DNA of 64,000 nucleotides from Bermanella sp044597725 (GTDB lineage Bacteria > Pseudomonadota > Gammaproteobacteria > Pseudomonadales > Oceanobacteraceae). The stretch's first letter is position 1, and each line of letters opens with the position of its first letter. The stretch is from contig NZ_CP139003.1 of the NCBI RefSeq assembly GCF_044597725.1, positions 1,240,001 to 1,304,000 of the forward strand, read 5' to 3'. Position numbers and translations under genes: made by a program. The notes beneath the pieces are model-generated. The model did no database searches and was not told where the DNA came from. It saw nothing but the letters and a program-made list of their open reading frames with translations. Shown one piece after another: positions 44,337 to 53,164 of this stretch.

Positions 44337-45468
44337 AATGTTTAAAGATAATTTAGGCGAAAAGGCCATAAGGCATATTTCTAACGCTATTAAGCATCAT
44401 CACTCTGTATTTGACGATTCTGGTTTTGTTGAGTTTTGTTTGTATGACCTTGATAACTTAAGCTTAATGCAACGAAACCGAAAGATTGCTGAAGGCTTAG
44501 TAGAGTTTTTGCCCGCTGATTTTTCAAAGGCTTGTGACATCATTGTTTCGAGTTTAGCGCCTCATCCTAAAACCAGAAAAGAAAGTGATCAGCCATTTTT
44601 AATGATCGCAGGAAATGGCGTGACCAGTTGGCAGAGCCTACCTTTAGCGGAGTTTGTTGGTCGTTATGGTACACAAAATCTAGATACTGCACTCAACGCA
44701 TTAACTCAAATCACGCCACATTTTAGTGCCGAGTTTGCCATAAGGTATTTAATTTTGGCTGATGAAAAATATGTGCTCAAAACTTTAATTCAATGGTGTG
44801 ACCACCATGACTACCATGTTCGCCGTTTGGCTAGCGAAGGGTCTCGTCCTAGGTTACCTTGGGGGTTTCAACTCACATCGTTTATCTCTGAGCCAACTAA
44901 AACAATGCCCATATTGGAAAGACTTCGAGATGATGAAAGTGATTATGTTCGCTTGAGTGTTGCAAATCATCTAAATGATATCGCTAAAGATCACCCTGAT
45001 AGGTTACAAAAAAGTTTGCAATCATGGTGTGATGAAAAAAACAGTCAGCGGATGAAGATTGTGCGTCATGCTTGTCGAACTCTAATAAAAAAAGGACATC
45101 AACCGACTCTAAAGATGCTTGGTTATCAACCTATTGACGTTACTAATGTAAATTTAAAAATAGAGAATACTAAAATAAAGTATGGCGATAGCTTAGTATT
45201 CTCTTGTTCATTTAAGGGCAACAAGCAACAACCAGTCATTGTTGATTATGCCATACATTTCCAAAAAGCCAGTGGTAAGCTTTCAGCCAAAGTATTTAAA
45301 TGGAAAACCACTCAGTTAACCGGTAGCGGTGATTTTAACGCAACAAAAGTACATAAAATTAAACCCATTACCACTCGTCGTTATTATAATGGCAAGCACT
45401 TGTTAGAGGTGTTAGTTAATGGAAAGTCCATTGCACAAATGCCATTCCACCTTCATGGAGTTGATTAA
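44329..45468 (+). CDS. DNA alkylation repair-like HEAT protein with C-terminal extension
   Basis: A 379-residue protein. Residues about 10-240 are HEAT-like helical repeats of the AlkD/COG4335 type (YHVRRLASEGSRPRLPW and DDESDYVRLSVANHLNDIAK are the clearest). AlkD members are DNA glycosylases for alkylated bases. Residues about 255-379 look like an extra beta-rich domain (YGDSLVFSCSFKGN, VDYAIHFQKASGK) of unknown role, which is known in longer relatives. It overlaps hyi by 8 bases, an unexpected companion for a glyoxylate enzyme. Confidence 0.78.
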   Translation: MAEMFKDNLGEKAIRHISNAIKHHHSVFDDSGFVEFCLYDLDNLSLMQRNRKIAEGLVEFLPADFSKACDIIVSSLAPHPKTRKESDQPFLMIAGNGVTSWQSLPLAEFVGRYGTQNLDTALNALTQITPHFSAEFAIRYLILADEKYVLKTLIQWCDHHDYHVRRLASEGSRPRLPWGFQLTSFISEPTKTMPILERLRDDESDYVRLSVANHLNDIAKDHPDRLQKSLQSWCDEKNSQRMKIVRHACRTLIKKGHQPTLKMLGYQPIDVTNVNLKIENTKIKYGDSLVFSCSFKGNKQQPVIVDYAIHFQKASGKLSAKVFKWKTTQLTGSGDFNATKVHKIKPITTRRYYNGKHLLEVLVNGKSIAQMPFHLHGVD

Positions 45469-46064
45469 TCTCTTATTTTACTAAAAACTAAAATATGATT
45501 ATTAGCGGGCATGCTTATGTTTTCGTTTAACTGAAAGCCCACCTCATGGGCCATGGCTTCTACCTCGGATAATTCCTTTATACCGGCTTCTTTATTCACT
45601 TCAGTTTGCAGCCATTCATGAAGCGCTGCGTTCCCTTCGCTGGTAAAACCATTATTATTAAATGGGCCATAACAAATAAATAAGCCGTTTTTGGGTAACG
45701 TTTGAGACAAGCCTGTAAATAATTGTGCAATATTTTTAGCACTAACATAATGCATAATATTTGATGCAAAGCCGTAGTCGGCGTATTCGATAGGCCAGTT
45801 TTTAGAGGCAATATCTAAGGCTATTGGTGCAGGTAAATTTTCCAAGTTAGCATCTTTAATCCAAAGGCTTGCACCATGTAAATTATGTTCAATATCCGTA
45901 CTGTACCATTTGATGTGTGGCATTCTGGTGGCAATATAAACAGCGTGCTGAGCCGTGCCGCTGGCAAGTTCTAATACTGACCCGGGCTGAGTAAAACGGC
46001 TGTTTAAGACAGAATAAATAGCTTGTTGATTACGGAGGCAAGGCTGGCAAATGGGCTTTTCCAT
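45465..46064 (-). CDS. DUF938 class I methyltransferase-like protein
   Basis: A 199-residue SAM-dependent methyltransferase-like protein of the DUF938 family. The SAM loop is VLELASGTAQHAVYIA (about 31-46) and the second acidic residue lies in YSTDIEHNL. The early CRNQQAIYSVL segment is family-specific. The substrate is unknown. It is convergent with the HEAT gene with interleaved stop codons (TTAA). Confidence 0.85.
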   Translation of the reverse strand: MEKPICQPCLRNQQAIYSVLNSRFTQPGSVLELASGTAQHAVYIATRMPHIKWYSTDIEHNLHGASLWIKDANLENLPAPIALDIASKNWPIEYADYGFASNIMHYVSAKNIAQLFTGLSQTLPKNGLFICYGPFNNNGFTSEGNAALHEWLQTEVNKEAGIKELSEVEAMAHEVGFQLNENISMPANNHILVFSKIRD

Positions 46065-46245
46065 GTTTTCCTTTACAGTGCAGAACGGACAGGAATATCT
46101 ATTGTGGACATATAATGGCTAGATTGCGAACCATACAGCCCATTATTCTATAGATTCACTGTTTATAGAGCGAATAGGCATTGAAAAAAAACGTAATTAA
46201 CCCATCATGTAGAACACATCTAACAAAGTTACTTAGGAGCATTCT

Positions 46246-46920
46246 ATGCGTACCGTTATTACTGGTGCTAATCGAGGTATTGGCCTAGCCATGGCTCAGC
46301 AACTAGCAGCCAAAGGCCATGAAATTATTGCCATTTGTCGTCAAGAATCGGAAGAACTAGAACAAATAGCGGATCAGGTTATTAGTGGTATTGATTTGAG
46401 CAATGATGAAAGTGTTGCTCAGCTTACTCACGTTCTTAAACTGGGTTTAGGTGACGATGAGCATATCGATTTACTCATTAATAATGCAGGCTTATTAGAA
46501 AGTGAATCTTTGCCTGATTTAAACCTAGACTCTATCCGTTCTCAGTTTGAAATAAATGCCCTTGCCCCATTAAAAGTGTGTGAGGCTGTATTACCGCTCA
46601 TGAGTAAAGGTAGCAAAATTGCTAATATCACCAGTCGCATGGGCAGTATCGAAGATAATACCAGTGGTGGTTACTATGGATATCGTGCGAGTAAAGCGGC
46701 ACTGAATGCGTTTACTAAATCATTAGCCATGGATGTTAAAGATCAAGGTATTGCTGTGTGTGTATTGCATCCTGGTTTTGTTCAAACACGCATGGTTGGA
46801 TTCAATGGTGACCTTACTCCTGATGAGGCCGCAAATGGTCTATTACAGCGTATTGATGAGCTTAACCTAGAAAACACCGGTGGCTTTTGGCATAGTAACG
46901 GTACCAGCCTTCCTTGGTAA
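46246..46920 (+). CDS. short-chain dehydrogenase/reductase
   Basis: A 224-residue Rossmann oxidoreductase. The cofactor motif TGANRGIG is at residues 7-14, the structural NNAG follows LLI, and the active site is Ser (NITSRMGSI), Tyr and Lys in YGYRASKAAL. It resembles the C-factor/sniffer-like group of SDRs acting in cell signalling or on carbonyls; the substrate is unknown. TTAGGAG precedes the ATG. The FKBP gene follows after 24 bases. Confidence 0.88.
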   Translation: MRTVITGANRGIGLAMAQQLAAKGHEIIAICRQESEELEQIADQVISGIDLSNDESVAQLTHVLKLGLGDDEHIDLLINNAGLLESESLPDLNLDSIRSQFEINALAPLKVCEAVLPLMSKGSKIANITSRMGSIEDNTSGGYYGYRASKAALNAFTKSLAMDVKDQGIAVCVLHPGFVQTRMVGFNGDLTPDEAANGLLQRIDELNLENTGGFWHSNGTSLPW

Positions 46921-46944
46921 TGACGTTTTTTTAAGAGAAGTAAA

Positions 46945-47427
46945 ATGAACATCGAAAAAGATAAAGTAGTCTACTTTCATTACACCCTTATGGGCGAAGA
47001 CGGGCAGGCTTTCGAAACCAGTACGAATAGCCACCCAATGACCTATTTGCATGGGCATAACAACATATTGCCTGCACTTGAAGCCGAATTTGAAGGCAAG
47101 CAAGCAGGGGATCAATTCCAGGCAACATTACCCCCTGAGAAAGCATATGGTGTTCGTAATGAAAGCGGTGTTCAGCGTATTCCTATTAAGCATCTTACTA
47201 CCAAGGGTAAGTTGAAAAAGGGAATGGCGGTGAAGGTTAATACTGACAATGGACAACGTGATGTGACCATTGTCAAAGTTGGGAAATTCAACGTAGATGT
47301 CGATACCAACCACCCTCTTGCTGGCATCACCTTAACCTTCGATATTAGTATTGAGGATGTACGTGAAGCACAAGCGGAAGAGCTTGCTCATGGCCATGTA
47401 CACGGAGTCGGCGGACACCACCACTAA
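46945..47427 (+). CDS. FKBP-type peptidyl-prolyl isomerase, SlyD-like
   Basis: A 160-residue SlyD-type chaperone and proline isomerase. The FKBP half-domains KDKVVYFHYTLMGEDG and PLAGITLTFDISIEDVREA enclose an insert-in-flap domain (about residues 70-125, with PPEKAYG). The C-terminus is His-rich (HGHVHGVGGHHH), which can bind Ni2+ or Zn2+, though it is shorter than in E. coli SlyD. The third repeat cluster begins three bases after the stop; a small CCACC/GGTGG stem spans the stop codon. Confidence 0.92.
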   Translation: MNIEKDKVVYFHYTLMGEDGQAFETSTNSHPMTYLHGHNNILPALEAEFEGKQAGDQFQATLPPEKAYGVRNESGVQRIPIKHLTTKGKLKKGMAVKVNTDNGQRDVTIVKVGKFNVDVDTNHPLAGITLTFDISIEDVREAQAEELAHGHVHGVGGHHH

Positions 47428-47610
47428 AAAGGTGGTCTTTCGTTTTCCGCTATGCTTTACAAAAACAAGTAGTGCGGCCGGAGCCGTAGGCGACCCCCGC
47501 AATTGGGATTCAAATTCTTTAATTATTTCCAAAGACCCAAGTAGTGCGGCCGGAGCTCCAGCGACCCCCGCAATTGGGGTTTTCGATACCGCTGGGTTTT
47601 AAGCCCGCCA

Positions 47611-47726
47611 CGCTTTTCGAGAATCATCCATAGTCTCACGGACGCTGCCAGTACATCCATGTAAGCTCGCATTCGCCATCCATGGCTCATGACGCCGCTC
47701 GCTTTATGAATGTTTCTCGAAAATCG
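47611..47726 (+). repeat. beta-type hairpin module
   Basis: Outer arms CGCTTTTCGAGAATCATCC and the complement in ATGTTTCTCGAAAATCG pair at 19 of 22 positions. It is nearly identical to 58912-59027 and to the inverted copy at 14811-14927. Confidence 0.85.
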
Positions 47727-47807
47727 TAAATTTTCGATTCAGCAAAAACGAGTAGTGCGGTCGGAGCCCTAGCGACCCCCGCAATGGGGTTTTTCGTTTT
47801 CCGCCAT

Positions 47808-47920
47808 GCTTTACAAAAACAGCTTACAGTCTCGCGGACGCTGCCAGTACATCCGTGTAAGCTCGCACTCGCCGTCCTGGCTCGTGAAACCGCTCGCTTT
47901 GTAATCTGCTTCTGTAAATC
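47808..47920 (+). repeat. gamma-type hairpin module
   Basis: Arms TTTACAAAAACAGCTTACAG and TTGTAATCTGCTTCTGTAAA pair at about 16 of 20 positions around the shared core GTCTCGCGGACGCTG. The inverted copy is at 17151-17263. Confidence 0.85.
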
Positions 47921-47971
47921 ATTAATTGTAGACCCCGCACCACCAAACGTTTGTTAAACCAAAAACCTTAA

Positions 47972-48087
47972 CGATTTGCGGAAGCTGTTCGTAAAGCGAG
48001 CGGCGTTGCGTGCCATGGATGGCACGCGCGAGCCTATAGGGATATATTCACGGCGTCCGTGAGACTACGGACAACTTTCGGAAAGCG
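47972..48087 (-). repeat. alpha-type hairpin module, inverted
   Basis: Near-identical inverted copy of 14589-14704, including the 20-base palindrome with the ATCCAT centre. Confidence 0.85.
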
Positions 48088-48272
48088 TAAGCGGTTTGGA
48101 AAACCCCCATTTGGGGGGGGGCGCTGGGGCTCCGGCCGCACTACGAAAAGCGTTTGCGAGACTAGGATTCGTTTTTGGGAATCCGGCGGGTTTCAAAAAA
48201 CGTAAGCGGTATCGAACCTGCGCAAAAAAGGTGTATGATTATTCACGGAACTTGAATAATAAGAGCAAAAAA

Positions 48273-48944
48273 ATGGAATCAGCTTTGCACTGCGTTCATC
48301 AACGTCTGAAAAGCTTGTTAAGAGAAAGACGAGAGCATTTATCCGAAACTCATGCCACTCGTTTGCACCGCGCCATTAGTTGGTTGCAGTGTGCTGCTGA
48401 ACAAGCCGACAACCCAGATTTACAACTAATCAGTTTATGGATTGCGTTTAATGCCTGTTACGCGGTGGATGAAGGTGGCAGTGAGTCATTGGCTGAACAG
48501 TTTGCATTTCAGAGATTTGTTGAGAAGCTGGTTAAGAATGATACTGAAAATGTAATTTATGCGTGTTTATGGCAAACCTATTCTGGTCCTGTTAAAGCGT
48601 TAATTAAAAATCCTTATGTCTATCATGGCTTTTGGCTGGCAAAGCGCAATGATATTAATGATACATCTTGGTCGGAGCAGTTTGATCGCTCAAGCGTTGC
48701 GGCGCTTAATTGTTTAAGTCGTCAGAATGTTGAGGGCTTATTAAGCATTGTGCTGGATCGCTTATTTGTTCTACGTAATCAAGTTATTCATGGTGGTGCC
48801 ACCTATCAAAGCAAAGTAAACCGCACTCAAGTAGTCGATGGTGCAACTTTGCTAGGGGCGTTGGTACCAACTGTGTTAGAAATTATGCTATCCGCCCCAG
48901 ATAACAACTGGGGTGATATATATTACCCCGTCATTAATGCTTAG
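48273..48944 (+). CDS. HEPN-domain protein (Apea-like)
   Basis: A 223-residue helical protein from the ATG at 48273. The C-terminal half carries R168-N169-x3-H173 in LRNQVIHGGATY, the RNxxxH catalytic motif of HEPN ribonucleases, and SLWIAFNACYA near residue 55 resembles the first HEPN helix. HEPN proteins often act in defence, toxin-antitoxin or RNA processing, but this long single-domain type is uncharacterised. The frame is open back to 48096 through the repeat cluster; I reject that extension because it reads repeat sequence. It is convergent with the 118-residue gene (stops interleaved). Confidence 0.72.
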   Translation: MESALHCVHQRLKSLLRERREHLSETHATRLHRAISWLQCAAEQADNPDLQLISLWIAFNACYAVDEGGSESLAEQFAFQRFVEKLVKNDTENVIYACLWQTYSGPVKALIKNPYVYHGFWLAKRNDINDTSWSEQFDRSSVAALNCLSRQNVEGLLSIVLDRLFVLRNQVIHGGATYQSKVNRTQVVDGATLLGALVPTVLEIMLSAPDNNWGDIYYPVINA

Positions 48945-49297
48945 TGGCGGGTCTCGTTACCTAGGTTATTACCAAGATCGCCATAATCACGGGTATCGTG
49001 AAACTGCTGCAAAATCATCTGCAATCGTTCCATTTTTTTTACTAGGTCGGTTAGCAATGGCTCAAAAGCAGGGTCTTGCACGTCGGAAGGAAGATTTTGG
49101 TAATCGTGATCAAGTTCTTCTATGTAAGGTAAGAAGCGGTTTGCTTCTACCCTAAATAGGCTGTGTTTTGGGAAAATAGCAGTAAATTTTGCTTTATCTT
49201 CCGCATTAAGCTCTTCGATAATCTCATCTGCTTGCTGGGCAAATGGGATAATCGCTTTAAGGGCTTCTTCAATACGTTGAAATACAGGATGGCTCAT
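48941..49297 (-). CDS. unknown 118-residue helical protein
   Basis: I do not recognise it. It is acidic and predicted helical, without a signal peptide or membrane span; the centre LFRVEANRFLPYIEELDHDYQ looks the most structured. It ends within the last four bases of the HEPN gene on the other strand, so the two are not cotranscribed. A toxin-antitoxin relation is therefore not implied by the layout. Confidence 0.6.
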   Translation of the reverse strand: MSHPVFQRIEEALKAIIPFAQQADEIIEELNAEDKAKFTAIFPKHSLFRVEANRFLPYIEELDHDYQNLPSDVQDPAFEPLLTDLVKKMERLQMILQQFHDTRDYGDLGNNLGNETRH

Positions 49298-49426
49298 AGT
49301 TTTACTGGCTTGGTGTATGTACGTTAAAACTTAGCAGACCTAAACCATGGGTATCAACATCTATTTTATTTTTCGTATAAACACGAGCCTGCCCATAATG
49401 CTGAGCAATATTAACGTGGGTAATGT

Positions 49427-50287
49427 CTATGGATGAAGACCTATGCTCAGTTTATAAACACCAGCCTCGCCAATGCTTACTTCTTGGCTATCAATATTAC
49501 GGTTGTTAAAGTCTAAAGTGCGATTAAAGCTTTGCCCCCATTCCAATGTAACCCAAAAGTTATTTAGTAAATGTCGACGAATACCCAGGGTTGCTATCCA
49601 ACTCTTATAAGACAAATTAAGGCGCTGCTGGTTCTGTTCGTCGTTGTAGCGCCAATTGCCACCAACGGGTCCTAGAGATGAAAAAAAGGACCAATTTTGA
49701 TTGAGTCGATGTTCAATTTTACTAATAGGGAACCCTAGATCATAGCGGGTATATGCAGATGCTTGATAGCGATAGCTCATGATTGGTACTGGCTTATATT
49801 CGCCAAATAGTCGGTTAATGCCAATGCCGAGTGTATATCCATGAGGACTTTGGTCGTGTCCATAGCGCCATAATAGTAAGCCCATTAAAGAATACGATTT
49901 ATCATCCTTTGCTTTTAAATCGGTATGCCAGCTCGGTGTGATATTAATGATGCGCGTCCAGCCTGCCTCTTTTTTTTCGATAAACATGAATGGGGTTTTG
50001 ACGGTATAAAGTGTTATTTGGTTGTTGATGCGATTAGCAACATCAAAGGTGGTTTCTTCATATGCGAATTGTGGAACCAATGTATTACCAAATAACTGAT
50101 ATCGACCTATGGGCAATTTGAATTTAGTTTGCTGCATTTTTAAAGAAAGTGAATCATCGGATAACGTTGCTGAATTAATCGATGAATATTGAAGGCCCAT
50201 GAGCAAACGTGTTGGAACGTCTTGCTTGTTTTCTTCGGCAAAAGAAGCGGTGCTAATACATAAAAGCAGTAAAAATATAAGCGGCAT
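49427..50287 (-). CDS. predicted outer-membrane beta-barrel protein (DUF6268-like)
   Basis: A 286-residue exported protein: signal peptide about residues 1-17 ending SFA, then alternating hydrophobic/polar strands with aromatic ends, such as WRYGHDQSPHGYTLGIGI and LRQNWSFFSSLG-like segments. The last residues (LSIGLHP) suit a barrel end. The function is unknown. I use ATG 50287; the frame is open three codons further to a TTG. It is a single gene with its own spacing on both sides. Confidence 0.65.
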   Translation of the reverse strand: MPLIFLLLLCISTASFAEENKQDVPTRLLMGLQYSSINSATLSDDSLSLKMQQTKFKLPIGRYQLFGNTLVPQFAYEETTFDVANRINNQITLYTVKTPFMFIEKKEAGWTRIINITPSWHTDLKAKDDKSYSLMGLLLWRYGHDQSPHGYTLGIGINRLFGEYKPVPIMSYRYQASAYTRYDLGFPISKIEHRLNQNWSFFSSLGPVGGNWRYNDEQNQQRLNLSYKSWIATLGIRRHLLNNFWVTLEWGQSFNRTLDFNNRNIDSQEVSIGEAGVYKLSIGLHP

Positions 50288-50483
50288 AGAGGACAACTTG
50301 CTGTACGTAGGGTCTATAAATCTGAGCTCGAAGTGTACTTTATAGGCACATGTATAACCTATCTAAAGATTGCAAAAGACTGTTACGGGAAAGGATAGAT
50401 AAGCCGGAATAGAAGGGGCTGAGGAAACGCTCAGCATACATTTCGCATGCTGAGCTTGTGCATTAATGCTTAACTTTGAATGG

Positions 50484-51707
50484 CTATTTTAAAACTTCGA
50501 AAGTAAGGCCGCTTTTATCCTGCAACCGCTCAATCAAATCTTCTTGATAGATGCTGGCAGGCGTCCAGAAACCGCCGGGTTTAGTCGCTTTATCAATATT
50601 GGCTAAACACACGGCTGCTTGGCCAAGCATCTTGGCAGTACTGCCATAACCGGGGTCGCGGTCCCCTGTGACCTTGGTGACAATTTTTTTGCCACTGCTG
50701 GTTTGTCCGTAAAACCGCATGTCGAACTTGCCTTCAAACTGTTCTTTTGGGGTAGGGCCTTCACCGGGTTTAGGTAAAATAAACTTTTCCAGTATCCAGC
50801 GAGAAGGGCCTATAGCCGCTAGAATCATAAACCATTTGAGCATTCGGCCCATGCTTTTGGCGCGTTTTTCGCCTTGTTTGTCTTTGCCCATCATCATGGC
50901 TTCGCTGTATGCAAATTGGTTGCTATAAGCATTGTCCAATAGTGCGTTTGAGCGATGTACTACCCGAGTGTTAACGGCGGCCATGACGAATGGACCAATC
51001 CAGCACTGGGCATTTTCATCAAACTCGGCACCTGCAACATTATGTTGACGGGTTTTAAATCCGTGATTGCTAGGGCAGATACTATAAGGGTTTTGCAGTT
51101 CTTTACGTAGAGCCGAGTCTTTAGCGGCTTCTTTTGCAATGTTCACCATGCTGGCAATGGTACCGCCACTGGCGCCACCTTTTAATTTAGCTACGCGCAT
51201 ATCGATTTGGCTACACATCTCGCCAAATGTTTCTTGAGCTTTCTGTTGGGTAAAATAAACCCCCAAATCAGAAGGGATGGAGTCGAAGCCACTACAATGA
51301 ACAATGCGTGCACCAGATTTTTTTGCTTTATCTTCGTATTTATCCACCATGCGTTTGTACCACTGAACCTCACCTGTGAGGTCGCAATAGTCGGTGCCGG
51401 TTTCGGCGCATACCTTAACAAGTGGCTCGCCATACAGTGCATAGGGGCCAACGGTACTGACCACGACACGGGCTTGTGCAACCATGTCTTTTAGCTGTTG
51501 TTCATTGCTGGCATCGGCAATAATATGTGGAATATCTTTAGCGTTGTGTTTGTCTTTGACTGCGTTTAATTTTGCTTCACTACGTCCGGCAATGGCCCAT
51601 TTTACATCGCCTTTGCTGCCGTAGGTGTCATTCATGTAGCCTGTTAAAATGTCGCCCACAAAGCTGGTGGCGCCAAATATGACAATGTCGAACTCTTGAT
51701 TAGTCAT
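50484..51707 (-). CDS. saccharopine dehydrogenase-like trans-acting enoyl reductase
   Basis: A 407-residue NADP-binding protein of the saccharopine dehydrogenase/trans-acting enoyl reductase family. The Rossmann start IVIFGATSFVGDILTGY is at about residues 8-24, and CDLTGEVQWYKRMVDKY and HCSGFDSIPSDLG are family motifs. Relatives reduce lipid or polyketide intermediates, but the gene stands alone, so its substrate is unknown. GAGGGGAATGT precedes the ATG. Confidence 0.85.
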   Translation of the reverse strand: MTNQEFDIVIFGATSFVGDILTGYMNDTYGSKGDVKWAIAGRSEAKLNAVKDKHNAKDIPHIIADASNEQQLKDMVAQARVVVSTVGPYALYGEPLVKVCAETGTDYCDLTGEVQWYKRMVDKYEDKAKKSGARIVHCSGFDSIPSDLGVYFTQQKAQETFGEMCSQIDMRVAKLKGGASGGTIASMVNIAKEAAKDSALRKELQNPYSICPSNHGFKTRQHNVAGAEFDENAQCWIGPFVMAAVNTRVVHRSNALLDNAYSNQFAYSEAMMMGKDKQGEKRAKSMGRMLKWFMILAAIGPSRWILEKFILPKPGEGPTPKEQFEGKFDMRFYGQTSSGKKIVTKVTGDRDPGYGSTAKMLGQAAVCLANIDKATKPGGFWTPASIYQEDLIERLQDKSGLTFEVLK

Positions 51708-51870
51708 ACATTCCCCTCATGGTTATTTTTATTAGAGTTGATTTTTATGTGCCCTGACTTTAGCAAGCTTGTACCCACAACTAAAGCAGTTAGTGCTAAA
51801 TTAGAGTATTTCATAACGACTATTATCAGGGCGTTTGCGGAGGTATGAACCAAACTTATGAGGTGTGCTT

Positions 51871-52527
51871 TTAAACGCTTTTTAGTTGGTTGCCAATGTT
51901 TTCGTTAACGCGAAACCAACCTGCAATGCTGTGACGAGCTTCGGTGGCAGGTAATACCTCATGATAAAAGTCTTCACTTAAAAAACATACCAAGGTGCCG
52001 CCCATTGGGCTGACTTTTGTGAGTATCTGGTCGTGATTATGTTCATCATAGATGACTAATTCACCGCCATAATTGCTTTGCCACTGTGGGTTTAAATACA
52101 ATACGGTACTTAGGACTCGGCTACGGCTGCCTTTAAATGCATCTAGGTGTTTTTTATAGAATGCGCCAGGAGCATAGTGAGCAACGTGGGCTTCATAGTT
52201 AAATAGGCCCAGCATGAGTCGCTGATTAACATGTTGTTGAAGCTTTTGTGTCCAATCGAACCAAATCTGTTCTACCGGGTGTTGCGAATCGAGCCAATGA
52301 ATTTCATCTCGACGTACAAATTGGTTAAGCTTATGTTCATCTTCTCGCCCTGTACCGGCTTGATGAAATTGATTTTTGGGCAGTGTTGTAACATGGTTCA
52401 TCAAATGCTGGAATTGCACATCGGGAAGGACGTTCTCAGTAACGCTGTAACCTTGAGCGTAGATATCTTGGCATATCTTCTGGTAGATTGAGTCTTGTGA
52501 AGGCTCAATTTTGACGGTTTGATCCAT
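51871..52527 (-). CDS. 2-oxoglutarate/Fe(II)-dependent oxygenase
   Basis: A 218-residue prolyl-4-hydroxylase-like oxygenase. The iron ligands are the His and Asp of FYKKHLDAFKG and the distal His of DFYHEVLPA, and the 2-oxoglutarate Arg is in RHSIAGWFRVN. The jelly-roll core spans about residues 95-210. Its substrate is unknown; relatives hydroxylate ribosomal proteins or small peptides. It is divergent from the unknown gene at 52595. Confidence 0.87.
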   Translation of the reverse strand: MDQTVKIEPSQDSIYQKICQDIYAQGYSVTENVLPDVQFQHLMNHVTTLPKNQFHQAGTGREDEHKLNQFVRRDEIHWLDSQHPVEQIWFDWTQKLQQHVNQRLMLGLFNYEAHVAHYAPGAFYKKHLDAFKGSRSRVLSTVLYLNPQWQSNYGGELVIYDEHNHDQILTKVSPMGGTLVCFLSEDFYHEVLPATEARHSIAGWFRVNENIGNQLKSV

Positions 52528-52594
52528 TAATTGGCCCGTTAAATTCTGGGATTATAAGCTGCTAAGCCGATTCAGAAAGAAAATAATATTTATC

Positions 52595-53164
52595 GTGATC
52601 ATAAAAGAAAGTAATACTCAGGTGGGGCTAGGGGATTTAGTGCTGCGATTTGAAGATGCACAGCCCATTGAAGTGACGGTCTATACCGCTAATCGCCCAC
52701 CTGTAGCGCCGTTTGATATTGCTGATGGGGTTATACCTTTAGAACCAGCCGATGTTGCATACATCGCCCAAATGACGGGAAATCATTGGCGTAAGGTGTT
52801 TAACGTATATGCAAAGCTAATCCATTATACGTTCCCGTTTTATGATGCATGGCAGACCTACCGTGATTATTGCTTATTACAGATACGCAGCGGTACGCGT
52901 TTGCTTTACAGTGCCCCCAAACTCAACCAGCTTGAGGCAGGTATACACCTTGTAATGGGTAAGCAGTTTGCCGAGCAATGTGGGCTTGGGTTTGATGATA
53001 TCTCTACGTATCAGCAATTGAGCCCCCGTTTATTCAAGCACAAAGAATTGCCGCTGTGGGTCACGCCTTATTTTGATTATCGTCAGTTAAACAATGAACA
53101 AATTGAAATATTAGGTCAGTCCATACGTCATTATTGCAAACAACAAGGAATGCTTTACTCATGA
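52595..53164 (+). CDS. unknown 189-residue protein cotranslated with a hydrolase
   Basis: A soluble protein I do not recognise. It starts at GTG 52595, has a beta-rich N-terminal third (GLGDLVLRFEDAQPIEVTVY) and a helical rest rich in aromatic residues (LPLWVTPYFDYRQL). No signal peptide is seen. Its stop overlaps the ATG of the hydrolase gene (ATGA), which suggests a shared job. Confidence 0.65.
   Translation: MIIKESNTQVGLGDLVLRFEDAQPIEVTVYTANRPPVAPFDIADGVIPLEPADVAYIAQMTGNHWRKVFNVYAKLIHYTFPFYDAWQTYRDYCLLQIRSGTRLLYSAPKLNQLEAGIHLVMGKQFAEQCGLGFDDISTYQQLSPRLFKHKELPLWVTPYFDYRQLNNEQIEILGQSIRHYCKQQGMLYS

Larger units (their letters stand above)
47430..48216 (+). repeat. repeat cluster 3 (beta, gamma and inverted alpha units)
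   Basis: The 845 bases between the FKBP stop and the HEPN start are almost wholly repeat family. In order there are a gamma left-arm remnant (47437-47466), end modules at 47469 and 47541, a beta module, an end module at 47752, a gamma module, a degenerate end module (47926-47936), an inverted alpha module, an inverted end module ending 48144 and a left fragment of an inverted delta module (48145-48200). Confidence 0.92.

Noticed and set aside
47469..48144. CRISPR array
   Set aside because: Repeats occur in both orientations with irregular spacing and related spacers; there are no cas genes.
48096..48272. N-terminal extension of the HEPN gene
   Set aside because: The upstream 59 codons consist mainly of repeat sequence; the ATG at 48273 gives a sensible protein.
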